Assembly: GCA_964427955.1 (NCBI GenBank)
Contig: CAYRWY010000094.1
Location: 1 to 15,946, forward strand
Direction of reading: 5' to 3'
Length of the DNA stretch: 15,946 bases
Source of the DNA: JACRBK01 sp964427955
GTDB taxonomy: Bacteria > Chloroflexota > Anaerolineae > Aggregatilineales > Aggregatilineaceae
A model generated the notes under the pieces. That model ran no database searches, had not been told where the DNA came from, and saw only the letters and a list, made by a program, of their open reading frames with translations. Shown here piece by piece: positions 1-6,633 of the stretch (within the stretch, counting starts at the first letter, position 1; every line of letters starts with the position of its first letter). A program made the position numbers and the translations under genes.

Positions 1-1
1 G

Positions 2-244
2 TACGTGATCGAGCGTTACGAGCGCGGGTTGGCGGAGTATGATGGGGATGGAGGCGTTGTGGCGCAGGGGTTTTTGATGCCGGTCATGTTCGGCTATTTC
101 GACCGCACCGCCGCGCGCACCAACTGGGAAGGGCCGATCCAGGGCTGGGAAGACGCCCTGCGGGCCGCCGGGTTCGGCAGCGTGCAGCGGCACAAGCTGT
201 TCGCTTACTTCTGGGCCGACGCCTATCTGCTCGACGCCCGATAA
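2..244 (+). CDS. C-terminal end of a probable class I SAM-dependent methyltransferase (5' truncated)
   Basis: Only the last ~80 codons are present; the frame is open to the left edge, so the true start lies outside the window and the GTG at position 5 should not be read as a start. The visible protein runs through GFLMPVMFGYFDR, then a GW..ALRAAGFGSVQRHKLFAYFWADAYLLDAR tail. A closing pattern of a short helix, AGF..V, a hydrophobic strand and an aromatic Y/W-W-A..YLL is typical of the last strands of class I SAM methyltransferases. The SAM-binding part is missing, so substrate and even family remain a judgement. The stop TAA (242-244) lies at the left edge of the palindromic repeat that separates this gene from the convergent peptidase operon. 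Alternative: another Rossmann-fold enzyme of unknown function. Confidence 0.45.
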   Translation, partial: YVIERYERGLAEYDGDGGVVAQGFLMPVMFGYFDRTAARTNWEGPIQGWEDALRAAGFGSVQRHKLFAYFWADAYLLDAR

Positions 245-336
245 AAAGCATCTCAACGCAGAGACCGCAAAGAGCGCAGAGAAAAGCATAAAAGTCCTTT
301 ATTCTCTGCGCTCTCTGCGTTGAATTTTGCTTTTAT
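242..336. repeat. Palindromic intergenic repeat between convergent genes (AACGCAGAGA family), likely bidirectional terminator
   Basis: The ~90 bp between two convergent stop codons is almost wholly palindromic. TCAACGCAGAGA (253-264) is the exact reverse complement of 312-323, and GAGCGCAGAGAA (272-283) is the exact reverse complement of 302-313. Outer A-rich/T-rich arms (AAAAGCA at 244-250, TGCTTTT at 328-334) also pair. The element carries both stop codons at its edges (TAA at 242-244, and TAA of the minus-strand gene at 333-335). Motifs built on AACGCAGAGA and GCGCAGAGAA are recalled as dispersed repeats in several bacterial genomes. A long hairpin flanked by A/T runs on each side would serve as a terminator for both transcripts; that role is inferred. 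Confidence 0.65.
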
Positions 337-1493
337 CTGCCCAGCGCGTAGCGGGGCGTGAGGTCGGGCACGACGTTCAGCGCCGCCACCAGGAAATACG
401 ACAACCACCACGCGCCGTCCTGAATATCGCTCAGGCGCGCGGTCTCCTGGCCGGTGTGGGGATCGGTCATCGGCGGGCCGGACAGCCCCAGGATGCGCGT
501 CCACTGGCCCAGAATCATGTCGTCACTGCGCGAGAGGTAGCCGTTGTTCATCTGCACCGTGCCGGGACGGGTGGCGTTGAGCGACTCGGCCAGGTCTACC
601 GCCAGCGCATGGTAGTTCGGGGGCACAATCGAGCCATACGCCCACCGGGACGCCGTGCTGTGACTGGCACCGCTGCCCAACTGCGGGACGAGGCCCGGCC
701 CGGCGGTCTGAGCATCGACGATCACGCAGCCGTAGGTCGGCGGCTGCTGGGCGTGCATCAGGCGCGCCGCGCCATGTCCGAAAAAGCCATCGGGCGGGCC
801 TTCCTCCTGATCGGTAAAGACGAACAGGCAGCGCCGCTCGCGTTCGCGCAGCGCATTTTCGACCCCGCGCAAGGCCGCCGCCGTCAGCAGCGTCATCGCG
901 ACCCCCAGGCTGTTATCCAGCCCGCTGCCAATCACGGTATCCCCGTTGAGCACCGGATACACGTCCATCAAGATGGTATCCTGCCAGGCTAACTGGCCGT
1001 GCTTGGTGTCAAACAGCAGCTCCTCGCTGTCGCCCGCCTTGTGCGATACCAACATCCCCTCGGCCCGCACGACCAGCCGTCCGCGCTCAAACCGGACGGC
1101 CTTGGCCGGAATCCGGTATTCGCCTTCGGGGAAACGATTCGAGCACAGCGGGAACAACTCGCGTTTCTCCAGGTCGCGCACGCGGAAGGAAGGACGATCC
1201 ATGTGAGCCACGATCACCAGATCGGCAGTGGATTTGTCCGATCCCAGCCAGATCGCCGCGTTCCCGGTCGAGCCGAGGTGCGAGATCACCCGATCGCGCA
1301 GTCCCAGTCCATCCGCCAGCACCGCGATATCGTCGCCAATGCCGCCGAGCAAATTCGCGCCTCCGGTCGGCGCGTGGGCCGTCAGCAGGCGTTTCAGCAA
1401 ATCCCACAACGGCTCAGCCTGGTTGATCGCCGCCTGTTTGGCCAAGCTTTCGGACAAACCAGGGAGGGCCTGGTTCAAAACATCTACCGGCAT
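333..1493 (-). CDS. Diverged M42-family metallopeptidase paralog (glutamyl aminopeptidase/FrvX-like)
   Basis: A 386-residue cytosolic protein with the M42/M28 co-catalytic dizinc scheme. Visible ligands are H97 and D99 in VAHMD, D193 in GSGLDNSLG, the catalytic pair E230-E231 in DQEEG, D260 in VIVDAQ and a late H346 in DPHTGQE, followed by the usual C-terminal S-D-I helix. M42 enzymes release N-terminal residues from short peptides and often form tetrahedral dodecamers. This copy is clearly less typical than its upstream neighbour: DQEEG replaces the usual QEE(T/V)G-like stretch, and about 50 residues precede the first ligand segment. Start: ATG at 1491-1493, 7 bp after the stop of the other M42 gene; the Shine-Dalgarno is weak, so translational coupling is likely. 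It is third in the IUNH-M42-M42 operon. A diverged substrate range or a partner subunit for the other M42 protein is possible; peptidase chemistry is well supported by the metal ligands, the substrate is not. Confidence 0.8.
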   Translation of the reverse strand: MPVDVLNQALPGLSESLAKQAAINQAEPLWDLLKRLLTAHAPTGGANLLGGIGDDIAVLADGLGLRDRVISHLGSTGNAAIWLGSDKSTADLVIVAHMDRPSFRVRDLEKRELFPLCSNRFPEGEYRIPAKAVRFERGRLVVRAEGMLVSHKAGDSEELLFDTKHGQLAWQDTILMDVYPVLNGDTVIGSGLDNSLGVAMTLLTAAALRGVENALRERERRCLFVFTDQEEGPPDGFFGHGAARLMHAQQPPTYGCVIVDAQTAGPGLVPQLGSGASHSTASRWAYGSIVPPNYHALAVDLAESLNATRPGTVQMNNGYLSRSDDMILGQWTRILGLSGPPMTDPHTGQETARLSDIQDGAWWLSYFLVAALNVVPDLTPRYALGR

Positions 1494-1500
1494 CTTTGGA

Positions 1501-2532
1501 TTACCCCCGTGAAAGATCGGGCAGCGGGTCTTGCAAGGCCGCCGCCAACAAACGAACTGCGTCCACCAGGTCGCCCAGGTGGGCGGTTTCGAGCGGAGCG
1601 TGTTTGCCGCGCATGGGCAGGCCGACCAGTGCGCTCGGAAGGCCCAACCAGGTCGTCACGCGGGCATCGCTGATCAGGCCGCGGATCGCATCCTGCTGCA
1701 CCGGGATGGCGCTGGCCGCGGCGATCTGCTTGAGATGGGCGCGCAGCGCGGGATGGACGTGCCACCCGTTCAGCCCGCTTACATAGAGAAATGCCGTCAG
1801 CACCGGGCCACCGCCCAGGCGTACCGACCCATATTTGCGCGTGTCCGGCGTATCATAGCTCAAGGTGCCATCGACGAAGTAGGCCGCGTCCGGTCGGAGC
1901 TGCTGGAGCACATAGGTCGCTCCGGCGCAGGTCGTCTCTTCCTGCACCGTCCCGATCAGGTAGATCGTGCCCTGCCGCTGGGCCAGCTCGCGCGCCAACG
2001 CCAACAGCACGGCGCACCCCGCCCGGTTGTCGAGATACGGGGCGCAGATCAGATGCTCGCCCAACGGGACCGTTTGCGCGGCGTAGAGGACCGGCGTGGT
2101 CACTTCGACCGGGGCCGCCGGATCGACCTGGACGTAGAGGTCTTCCAGGCTCACGGCGGGTTCGTTCGATCCGGTCAGGTGCTGCGACTTCACGCCGATC
2201 ACGCCGGGATAATCCCCCACCCGTACCGCCGCGCCCGGCAGCGCCCGGACGTTCGCCCCGCCCACCGGCACCAATCCCAGGGTTCCATCGGCGTGCACCT
2301 GCTTGACCAGGAAGCCGACCGTATCGATGTGCGCCAGGACCGCCACGCGCGGGGTGCCATCTTCCGGGCCGAACCGTGCGATCACGTTGCCCAAGACGTC
2401 GATCCGCACCTGATCGGCCAGCGGCGCCAGGTGATCGGCCATCAGGCGCGCGACCGCATCCTCGTGCCCGGCCAGGCCCGGCGCGGCAGTCAAAGTCGCT
2501 AACAGGGTGCGCAGATCGTCGAGCGGGATCAC
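1501..2532 (-). CDS. M42-family aminopeptidase (canonical metal ligands)
   Basis: A 343-residue enzyme of normal M42 length. The ligands of the dinuclear metal site are all visible: H68 and D70 in LAHIDTVGF, D168 in PYLDNRAG, catalytic E198-E199 in VQEETT, D221 in FVDGT and H311 in MRGKHAPLE. The central PDZ-like insertion expected between the first and second ligand segments (roughly residues 80-160) is present. The chosen start is GTG at 2530-2532, one base after the TGA of the nucleoside hydrolase, giving MIPLDDLRTLL. An upstream extension would run inside the hydrolase gene with arginine/serine-rich nonsense sequence. Expected role: cytosolic aminopeptidase, by analogy with TET/YsdC/FrvX proteins. 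Its link to nucleoside metabolism is unexplained, though co-transcription with IUNH is strongly implied by the spacing. Confidence 0.87.
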   Translation of the reverse strand: MIPLDDLRTLLATLTAAPGLAGHEDAVARLMADHLAPLADQVRIDVLGNVIARFGPEDGTPRVAVLAHIDTVGFLVKQVHADGTLGLVPVGGANVRALPGAAVRVGDYPGVIGVKSQHLTGSNEPAVSLEDLYVQVDPAAPVEVTTPVLYAAQTVPLGEHLICAPYLDNRAGCAVLLALARELAQRQGTIYLIGTVQEETTCAGATYVLQQLRPDAAYFVDGTLSYDTPDTRKYGSVRLGGGPVLTAFLYVSGLNGWHVHPALRAHLKQIAAASAIPVQQDAIRGLISDARVTTWLGLPSALVGLPMRGKHAPLETAHLGDLVDAVRLLAAALQDPLPDLSRG

Positions 2533-2533
2533 G

Positions 2534-3466
2534 TCAGCCCAGCATCCGGTGGAACATGGCCGCCACGCCGTCCATGTCGATCTCGGTGACGATCTCGACG
2601 TTCGGCTCCTGGCGCAGTATCCCGAAATAATCGACCATGACCTGGCCGCGCGTCTGCGCGCCGTTGAGTTCGATGGTCGCATACTGGTGCATGGCTTCGC
2701 GCACCAGGGACGGATCGAGAATCACGGCCATCGCCAGCGGGTCCGGGAGCAAGAAGCCCGGCACGCGCGGGTTACGGCGCAGAAAAGCCACCATATCGCG
2801 CGTCGTGTCACAGAAGAAGCGTCCTGCCGCCGTGTTGCTGGCGGTCAAAGCCTCGTATTCGTCCCAGGGGATGGGATGCCGGATCGTGGCTTCCCACGAC
2901 ACCATGACCGACTGGGGGAAGGCGTCGAGCACGATCAGGGCCGCTTCGGGATCGCAGTAGATATTGAATTCGGCGGAGACGTTTTTGGTATTGCCCATCG
3001 CCGAATAGGCACCGCCCATGAAGACGAACCGCCCGATCTTGTGCGGAAATTCCGGGTCGAGCTTGCAGGCCAGGGCGATGTTGGTCAGCGGGCCAAGCGC
3101 CAGCAGGTTCAGTTCGCCCGGGGCCGCGTCAGCCAGACGCACCAGCGCCAGCGCGGCCAGTTCGGATTGCAGCCGCCCGTTGAGCTGGGCGCGGCGCGGG
3201 TAGTTGCCCAGCCCGTCTTCGCCATGAATACCCACTTCGGGGTGCCAGTGACCCGGAATCAACGGCTGGCTGGCGCCCCTGAACACCGGAATATCCCGCG
3301 CGCGCATCAAGTCCAGCACGGTGAACACGTTGCGGGTGACATTATCCACATGGGTGTTACCGGTCAGGGTCGTGATCGCTTCGACCACCACGCCCGGCGT
3401 GGTGAGGGCGAGCATGATCGCCTGGGCATCGTCTACCCCGGCATCCGTATCGATAATCAGTCTCAC
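2534..3466 (-). CDS. Nucleoside hydrolase, IUNH (inosine-uridine preferring) family
   Basis: A 310-residue protein of family-typical length. It opens with LIIDTDAGVDDAQA, the DTDxGxDD calcium-binding loop (D6, D8, D12, D13). It continues with the HGEDGLGN stretch (81-88), LLALGPLTNIA (121-131), FMGGAY (149-154), the EFNIYCDPEAA ribose-binding segment (166-176) and PDPLA (241-245), whose D242 is the expected last calcium ligand. IUNH enzymes hydrolyse the N-glycosidic bond of ribonucleosides to base and ribose in the cytosol. The residue before D242 is proline; in the Crithidia enzyme the equivalent position is the general-acid His241, so base specificity or leaving-group activation may differ. 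Start: GTG 3464-3466 was chosen over the longer upstream frame because AAAGGG (3474-3479 on the minus strand) sits 7 bases before it and homologues begin at this point. First gene of the leftward operon, divergent from the importer. Confidence 0.93.
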   Translation of the reverse strand: MRLIIDTDAGVDDAQAIMLALTTPGVVVEAITTLTGNTHVDNVTRNVFTVLDLMRARDIPVFRGASQPLIPGHWHPEVGIHGEDGLGNYPRRAQLNGRLQSELAALALVRLADAAPGELNLLALGPLTNIALACKLDPEFPHKIGRFVFMGGAYSAMGNTKNVSAEFNIYCDPEAALIVLDAFPQSVMVSWEATIRHPIPWDEYEALTASNTAAGRFFCDTTRDMVAFLRRNPRVPGFLLPDPLAMAVILDPSLVREAMHQYATIELNGAQTRGQVMVDYFGILRQEPNVEIVTEIDMDGVAAMFHRMLG

Positions 3467-3519
3467 AGTCTTGCCCTTTCGCGCGAAGCCTCGTCGCGAG
3501 GCTCTCCCCAAAACTACTA

Positions 3520-3544
3520 TCGCTCCCGAGCACGCCGGGAGCGA
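3520..3544. repeat. Perfect 9-bp inverted repeat in the leader of the nucleoside hydrolase operon
   Basis: TCGCTCCCG (3520-3528) pairs exactly with CGGGAGCGA (3536-3544) across a 7-base loop. It lies ~55 bp upstream of the minus-strand GTG start. It could be a hairpin in the leader RNA or a dyad operator; no T-run follows on either strand in a way that makes a classic terminator. Confidence 0.5.
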
Positions 3545-3688
3545 AATGGTGGCGCGCAGTGTACCACTTTCCCGCTCTCGCCAGCAAGAAAAAAACAGGT
3601 TTCTTCACTGATCGAAGAAACAGCGGAGGAGTGACACGCCAAGACCGTGACCTTTGGCTCTAGGCGGGCCGACACATTATGCATACCC

Positions 3689-3739
3689 TTGATCTAATCA
3701 ACTTGACGCTCCTAGTAGGTCAGGTTATAGTTTGAACTA
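3689..3739 (+). promoter_or_regulatory. Sigma-70 promoter for the importer, with flanking short palindromes
   Basis: TTGACG (3703-3708) and TATAGT (3726-3731) each match the sigma-70 consensus at five of six positions and are separated by exactly 17 bases. Transcription would start near 3738, about 36 bases before the ATG of the binding protein. Two short dyads surround it: TTGAT-CTA-ATCAA (3689-3701) abuts the -35, and TAGTT-TG-AACTA (3728-3739) covers the -10 and probable start point. These placements are what one expects of repressor sites, but neither dyad is long enough to name a regulator. Confidence 0.75.
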
Positions 3740-3774
3740 AGGGATTTTTGGCACGAGATTACAAGGAGAAAAAC

Positions 3775-4935
3775 ATGAAGAATTCTCGGTTCTTAGTGTT
3801 AGCCATTGTCGCCGTCATGGCCCTGACCGCCGTCGTGGGCACGTCCACGACCAGCGCCCAGGATCAACCCCTCCGCATCAAACTGGTGCTCAACGGCGTG
3901 CTGGGTGACAAGTCGTTCTTCGACTCGGCGCAGCGCGGTATGGATCGCCTGATCGAAGATGGCTATAACGTCGAAGTGAACACCATCGAGCTGGGCACCA
4001 ACAACAGCGTGTGGGAAACCGGCTTGTCGGATGCGATGGTCGGGGAAGATTACGACATCCTGATCGTCGGCACCTGGCAGATGCCCGACTTCCTGATGGC
4101 GCGTGTTCACCTGTATCCCGATAAGAAATTCATCATTTTCGACACGACCGTCGCCTACGACGATCCCACCAAGTGCATCGACGGCTGCAAGAACGTCTAC
4201 TCCGTGATGTACAAGCAGAACGAAGGCTCGTTCCTGGCGGGCGTGTACGGGGCAGCGATGAGCATCAGCGGCATCGAGGGCATGAACCCCGAAGGCATCA
4301 TCGGCGCCATCGGTGGCGGCAACATCCCCGTGATCAACGACTTCGTCGTCGGTTACGAGCAGGGCGCGTGCCTGGTGAATCCTGACAGCCAGGTGTTGGT
4401 CAACTACGTCGGTGGCGATGCGGGTTGGAACGACCCGGCCAAGGGTAAGGAAATCGCCCTGGCCATGTTCGAGCAGAAAGCCGACATCGTGTTCAATATC
4501 GCCGGTGGTTCGGGCGTGGGCATGTTCGAAGCTGCCCAGGAACAGGGCCACTACGCGATCGGTGTGGACTCGGATCAGGCGGGCGTCTTGATGGACACCG
4601 ACCCCGACCTGGCGAACCGCATCCTGACCAGCATGATGAAGAACGTGGACAACTCGCTGTACCGCGCCATTGACCTGGACATCAAGGGCGAACTGCCCTA
4701 CGGTCAGTCGGAGACGCTCGGCGTTGCCGAAGGCGGCATCGGGTTGGTCTACAATGACATCTACTACGATAAGACCCCTGAGAAGGTCCTGGACCTGATG
4801 GACGCGGTCGAAGAAGCGATGGCCAACGGCGAGTTCACGATCAACACCAACATCGGCGACAACGCCGTGCAGGTGGGCGTACCGTGCAGCGAAATGCCCG
4901 CGACCGAATTCGACGCTTCGCAGTATCTTCAGTAG
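3775..4935 (+). CDS. BMP/PnrA-family nucleoside-binding protein of an ABC importer
   Basis: A 386-residue exported substrate-binding protein. Residues 1-28 form a Sec signal peptide: K/R near the start, a hydrophobic core FLVLAIVAVMALTAVV and a T-S-A cleavage motif before Q29. There is no lipobox cysteine. The mature part follows the BMP (Med/PnrA) pattern: GVLGDKSFFDSAQRGMD (41-57), IVGTWQMPDFL (97-107), the SFLAGVYGAAMS helix (152-163), GAIGGGNIPVINDFVVGYEQG (177-197, with the D and G-Y positions of the hinge), AGGSGVGMFEAAQEQG (243-258) and IGVDSDQ (262-268). In PnrA-type proteins such segments bind purine nucleosides. C134 and C138 (KCIDGC) could form a local disulphide. Start: ATG 3775 with AAGGAGAA six bases upstream; a TTG at 3748 in the same frame was rejected because it lies upstream of the ribosome site. 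It has its own promoter and is followed by an intrinsic terminator, so it is probably made in excess over the membrane parts. Confidence 0.93.
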   Translation: MKNSRFLVLAIVAVMALTAVVGTSTTSAQDQPLRIKLVLNGVLGDKSFFDSAQRGMDRLIEDGYNVEVNTIELGTNNSVWETGLSDAMVGEDYDILIVGTWQMPDFLMARVHLYPDKKFIIFDTTVAYDDPTKCIDGCKNVYSVMYKQNEGSFLAGVYGAAMSISGIEGMNPEGIIGAIGGGNIPVINDFVVGYEQGACLVNPDSQVLVNYVGGDAGWNDPAKGKEIALAMFEQKADIVFNIAGGSGVGMFEAAQEQGHYAIGVDSDQAGVLMDTDPDLANRILTSMMKNVDNSLYRAIDLDIKGELPYGQSETLGVAEGGIGLVYNDIYYDKTPEKVLDLMDAVEEAMANGEFTINTNIGDNAVQVGVPCSEMPATEFDASQYLQ

Positions 4936-4961
4936 TCCTGGCAAGTGGTAATATCCAACTG

Positions 4962-4989
4962 GGGTGAGCTTGGGCTCACCCTTTTCTTT
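4962..4989 (+). terminator. Intrinsic terminator/attenuator between binding protein and ABC ATPase
   Basis: GGGTGAGC (4962-4969) and GCTCACCC (4974-4981) form a perfect 8-bp stem with loop TTGG, followed at once by TTTTCTTT. It lies 27 bp after the binding-protein stop and ~100 bp before the ATPase start. No clear promoter is seen between it and the ATPase, so partial read-through is the likely way the importer membrane genes are expressed at a lower level than the binding protein. Confidence 0.88.
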
Positions 4990-5085
4990 AATGGTGACTT
5001 ATGAGCAAGGGGCACGTGTTCTACGAGGGGTTGAAAACGCCGCTCAGGGCGACGCTTCCAACCTGGTTGTCGTGGGGGAGGTAGC

Positions 5086-6633
5086 ATGGCACTCATCGAG
5101 GCCATAAATATTGTCAAAATTTATCCAAACGGCGTGTTGGCGAACGACGGGGTGAACCTGTCAGTCGAACGCGGAGAAATTCACGCGTTGGTGGGCGAAA
5201 ATGGGGCCGGGAAATCCACCCTGATGAAGATTCTTTATGGCCTTGAGACGCCCACCTCTGGCGAAATTCGGCTGCGCGACAGCGTCGTCCACATTCCTCA
5301 TCCGCAAGCGGCCATCAACCTGGGCATTGGCATGGTCCACCAGAATTTCATGCTGGTGGACTCGTTCAGCGTCGCTGAGAATATCACGCTGGGACGCGAG
5401 TCGGCGCGGTTGGGCGGCGCGGTGCTGGATCGCCGCAAAGCCATCGCGGACACCGAAGCCCTGTCCAAGCAGTACGGGCTGTTCGTCGAACCGACGGCGC
5501 GGATTGATACCATTCCGGTCGGGATGCGCCAGCGCGTCGAAATCCTCAAGGCGCTGTATCGCGGCGTCGAGATCCTGATCCTGGACGAGCCGACGGCGGT
5601 TCTCACCCCGCGCGAGACCCAGGACCTGTTCGCCGCCATCCACAACCTGGTGCAAGGGGGCAAAACCGTCATCTTCATCACCCACAAGCTGCGCGAAGTG
5701 ATGGAGATCTCGGACCGGGTGACCGTCATGCGCGATGCGCGCCGGGTGGGCACGGTGCTCACCTCCGAAACCAACCAGGCGGAACTGGCCCGGATGATGG
5801 TCGGGCGCGAAGTCTTCATGCAGGTTGACAAGCCGCCGGTCCAGCGCGGCCTGCCGGTGCTGGACGTGCACAACCTGACTTATGTCAACGAAACCGGACG
5901 CACCCTGGTGCACAATGTCAGCTTCAAGGTCCACGAGTCCGAAATTCTCGGCATCGCCGGGGTGGAAGGCAACGGCCAGACGGAACTGATCGAAGTCCTG
6001 ACCGGGCTGCGCGCGGCCAGTGCCGGGGAAGCCCTGGTGATGGACAGGCCGGTGCTGGGTCACGGTCCCCGCAAGGTTCGTGAAGCGCACGTCGCCCACA
6101 TCCCGGAAGACCGGCTGACCAACGGGGTCGCCGTGGGCGCCTCGATCAGCGACAACCTGATCGTGGACCGCTACTACCGTGCGCCCATGACGCGGGGCGG
6201 GCTGCTCAACCTGTCGGCCATCCATGCCAACAGCGAAGCGATGATCAAGCAATTTGGTATTCTCGCCCCCAACAGCGATGTGCCGGTCGGGTCGCTGTCC
6301 GGCGGTAACATGCAAAAGGTGGTGCTGGCGCGCGAGCTGTCCGCGTCGCCGCGCCTGCTGATCGCCGCCCAGCCGACCCGCGGCGTGGACATCGGCGCCA
6401 TCGAGTACATCCACCAACAACTGGTGGACCAGCGCACGGGAGGGCTGGCGATCTTGTTGGTCTCAGCGGACCTACAGGAAGTCATGAAGCTCTCCGACCG
6501 GATCATGGTGATGTATAACGGCGAGATCGTCGCGGTCTTCGCCAATACCCCCGACCTGACCGAGGAGAAGCTGGGCCTGTATATGCTGGGCGCTGAACGC
6601 CAGCCTGCCGAGGAAATGGAGCATTATCTATGA
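5086..6633 (+). CDS. Double ATP-binding subunit of the nucleoside ABC importer (YufO/NupA-like)
   Basis: A 515-residue protein with two fused nucleotide-binding domains, the usual arrangement for BMP-linked importers. Domain 1 (about 1-245) has Walker A GENGAGKST (37-45), the Q-loop VHQNF, the shortened signature VGMRQRVEI, Walker B LILDEPT and the H-loop ITHK. Domain 2 (about 257-500) has a degenerate Walker A (GVEGNGQTE), a full LSGGNMQK signature, a Walker B-like LLIAAQPTRGVD with Q in place of the catalytic E, and VSADLQE with no switch His. This asymmetry, with one competent and one degenerate site, is normal for this family. ATP hydrolysis in the cytosol powers the two permeases downstream. 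Start: ATG 5086 with GGGGGAGG (5074-5081) four bases upstream. Its stop overlaps the permease 1 start by 4 bp (ATGA), implying coupled translation. Confidence 0.95.
   Translation: MALIEAINIVKIYPNGVLANDGVNLSVERGEIHALVGENGAGKSTLMKILYGLETPTSGEIRLRDSVVHIPHPQAAINLGIGMVHQNFMLVDSFSVAENITLGRESARLGGAVLDRRKAIADTEALSKQYGLFVEPTARIDTIPVGMRQRVEILKALYRGVEILILDEPTAVLTPRETQDLFAAIHNLVQGGKTVIFITHKLREVMEISDRVTVMRDARRVGTVLTSETNQAELARMMVGREVFMQVDKPPVQRGLPVLDVHNLTYVNETGRTLVHNVSFKVHESEILGIAGVEGNGQTELIEVLTGLRAASAGEALVMDRPVLGHGPRKVREAHVAHIPEDRLTNGVAVGASISDNLIVDRYYRAPMTRGGLLNLSAIHANSEAMIKQFGILAPNSDVPVGSLSGGNMQKVVLARELSASPRLLIAAQPTRGVDIGAIEYIHQQLVDQRTGGLAILLVSADLQEVMKLSDRIMVMYNGEIVAVFANTPDLTEEKLGLYMLGAERQPAEEMEHYL

Larger units (their letters stand above)
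3467..3774. promoter_or_regulatory. Divergent control region between the nucleoside hydrolase operon and the importer genes
   Basis: About 308 bp without a supportable gene. It holds, from left to right, the minus-strand ribosome site AAAGGG, a short hairpin GCCTCG-TCG-CGAGGC (3488-3502), a perfect 9-bp inverted repeat (3520-3544), an A-rich stretch, a palindrome TTGAT-CTA-ATCAA (3689-3701), the rightward sigma-70 promoter and the ribosome site AAGGAGAA. No convincing -10/-35 pair for the leftward operon was found by eye; an ATTATG (3676-3681) read on the minus strand as CATAAT is the best -10 candidate but lacks a partner. The shared region suggests joint regulation of uptake and cleavage. 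Confidence 0.6.

Noticed and set aside
2533..2682. N-terminal extension of the canonical M42 peptidase frame
   Set aside because: It reads the end of the nucleoside hydrolase gene out of frame, giving Arg/Ser-rich sequence; the GTG at 2532 fits family length and operon spacing.
3676..3681. Candidate minus-strand -10 box (CATAAT) for the nucleoside hydrolase operon
   Set aside because: No -35-like sequence at 16-18 bases upstream on that strand, so it is not listed as a promoter.
3748..3774. Possible earlier TTG start for the binding protein
   Set aside because: It would put the ribosome site AAGGAGAA inside the coding region and add nine charged residues before a standard signal peptide.
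3799..4944. Long antisense open frame opposite the binding-protein gene
   Set aside because: Composition is His/Val/Asp-rich without any fold pattern, typical of the complement of a GC-rich coding frame. The plus-strand frame has a signal peptide, ribosome site, promoter and family motifs.
5001..5084. Short frame (27 codons, starting MSKGHVFYEG) between the terminator and the ATPase
   Set aside because: It lacks a clear ribosome site, matches no family I recognise and ends just before the ATPase start. It may be a chance frame; a leader-peptide role cannot be supported.
5161..6420. Long antisense open frame opposite the ABC ATPase
   Set aside because: No recognisable motif, and it lies wholly inside a gene with complete ABC motifs. 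Open only because of codon bias.
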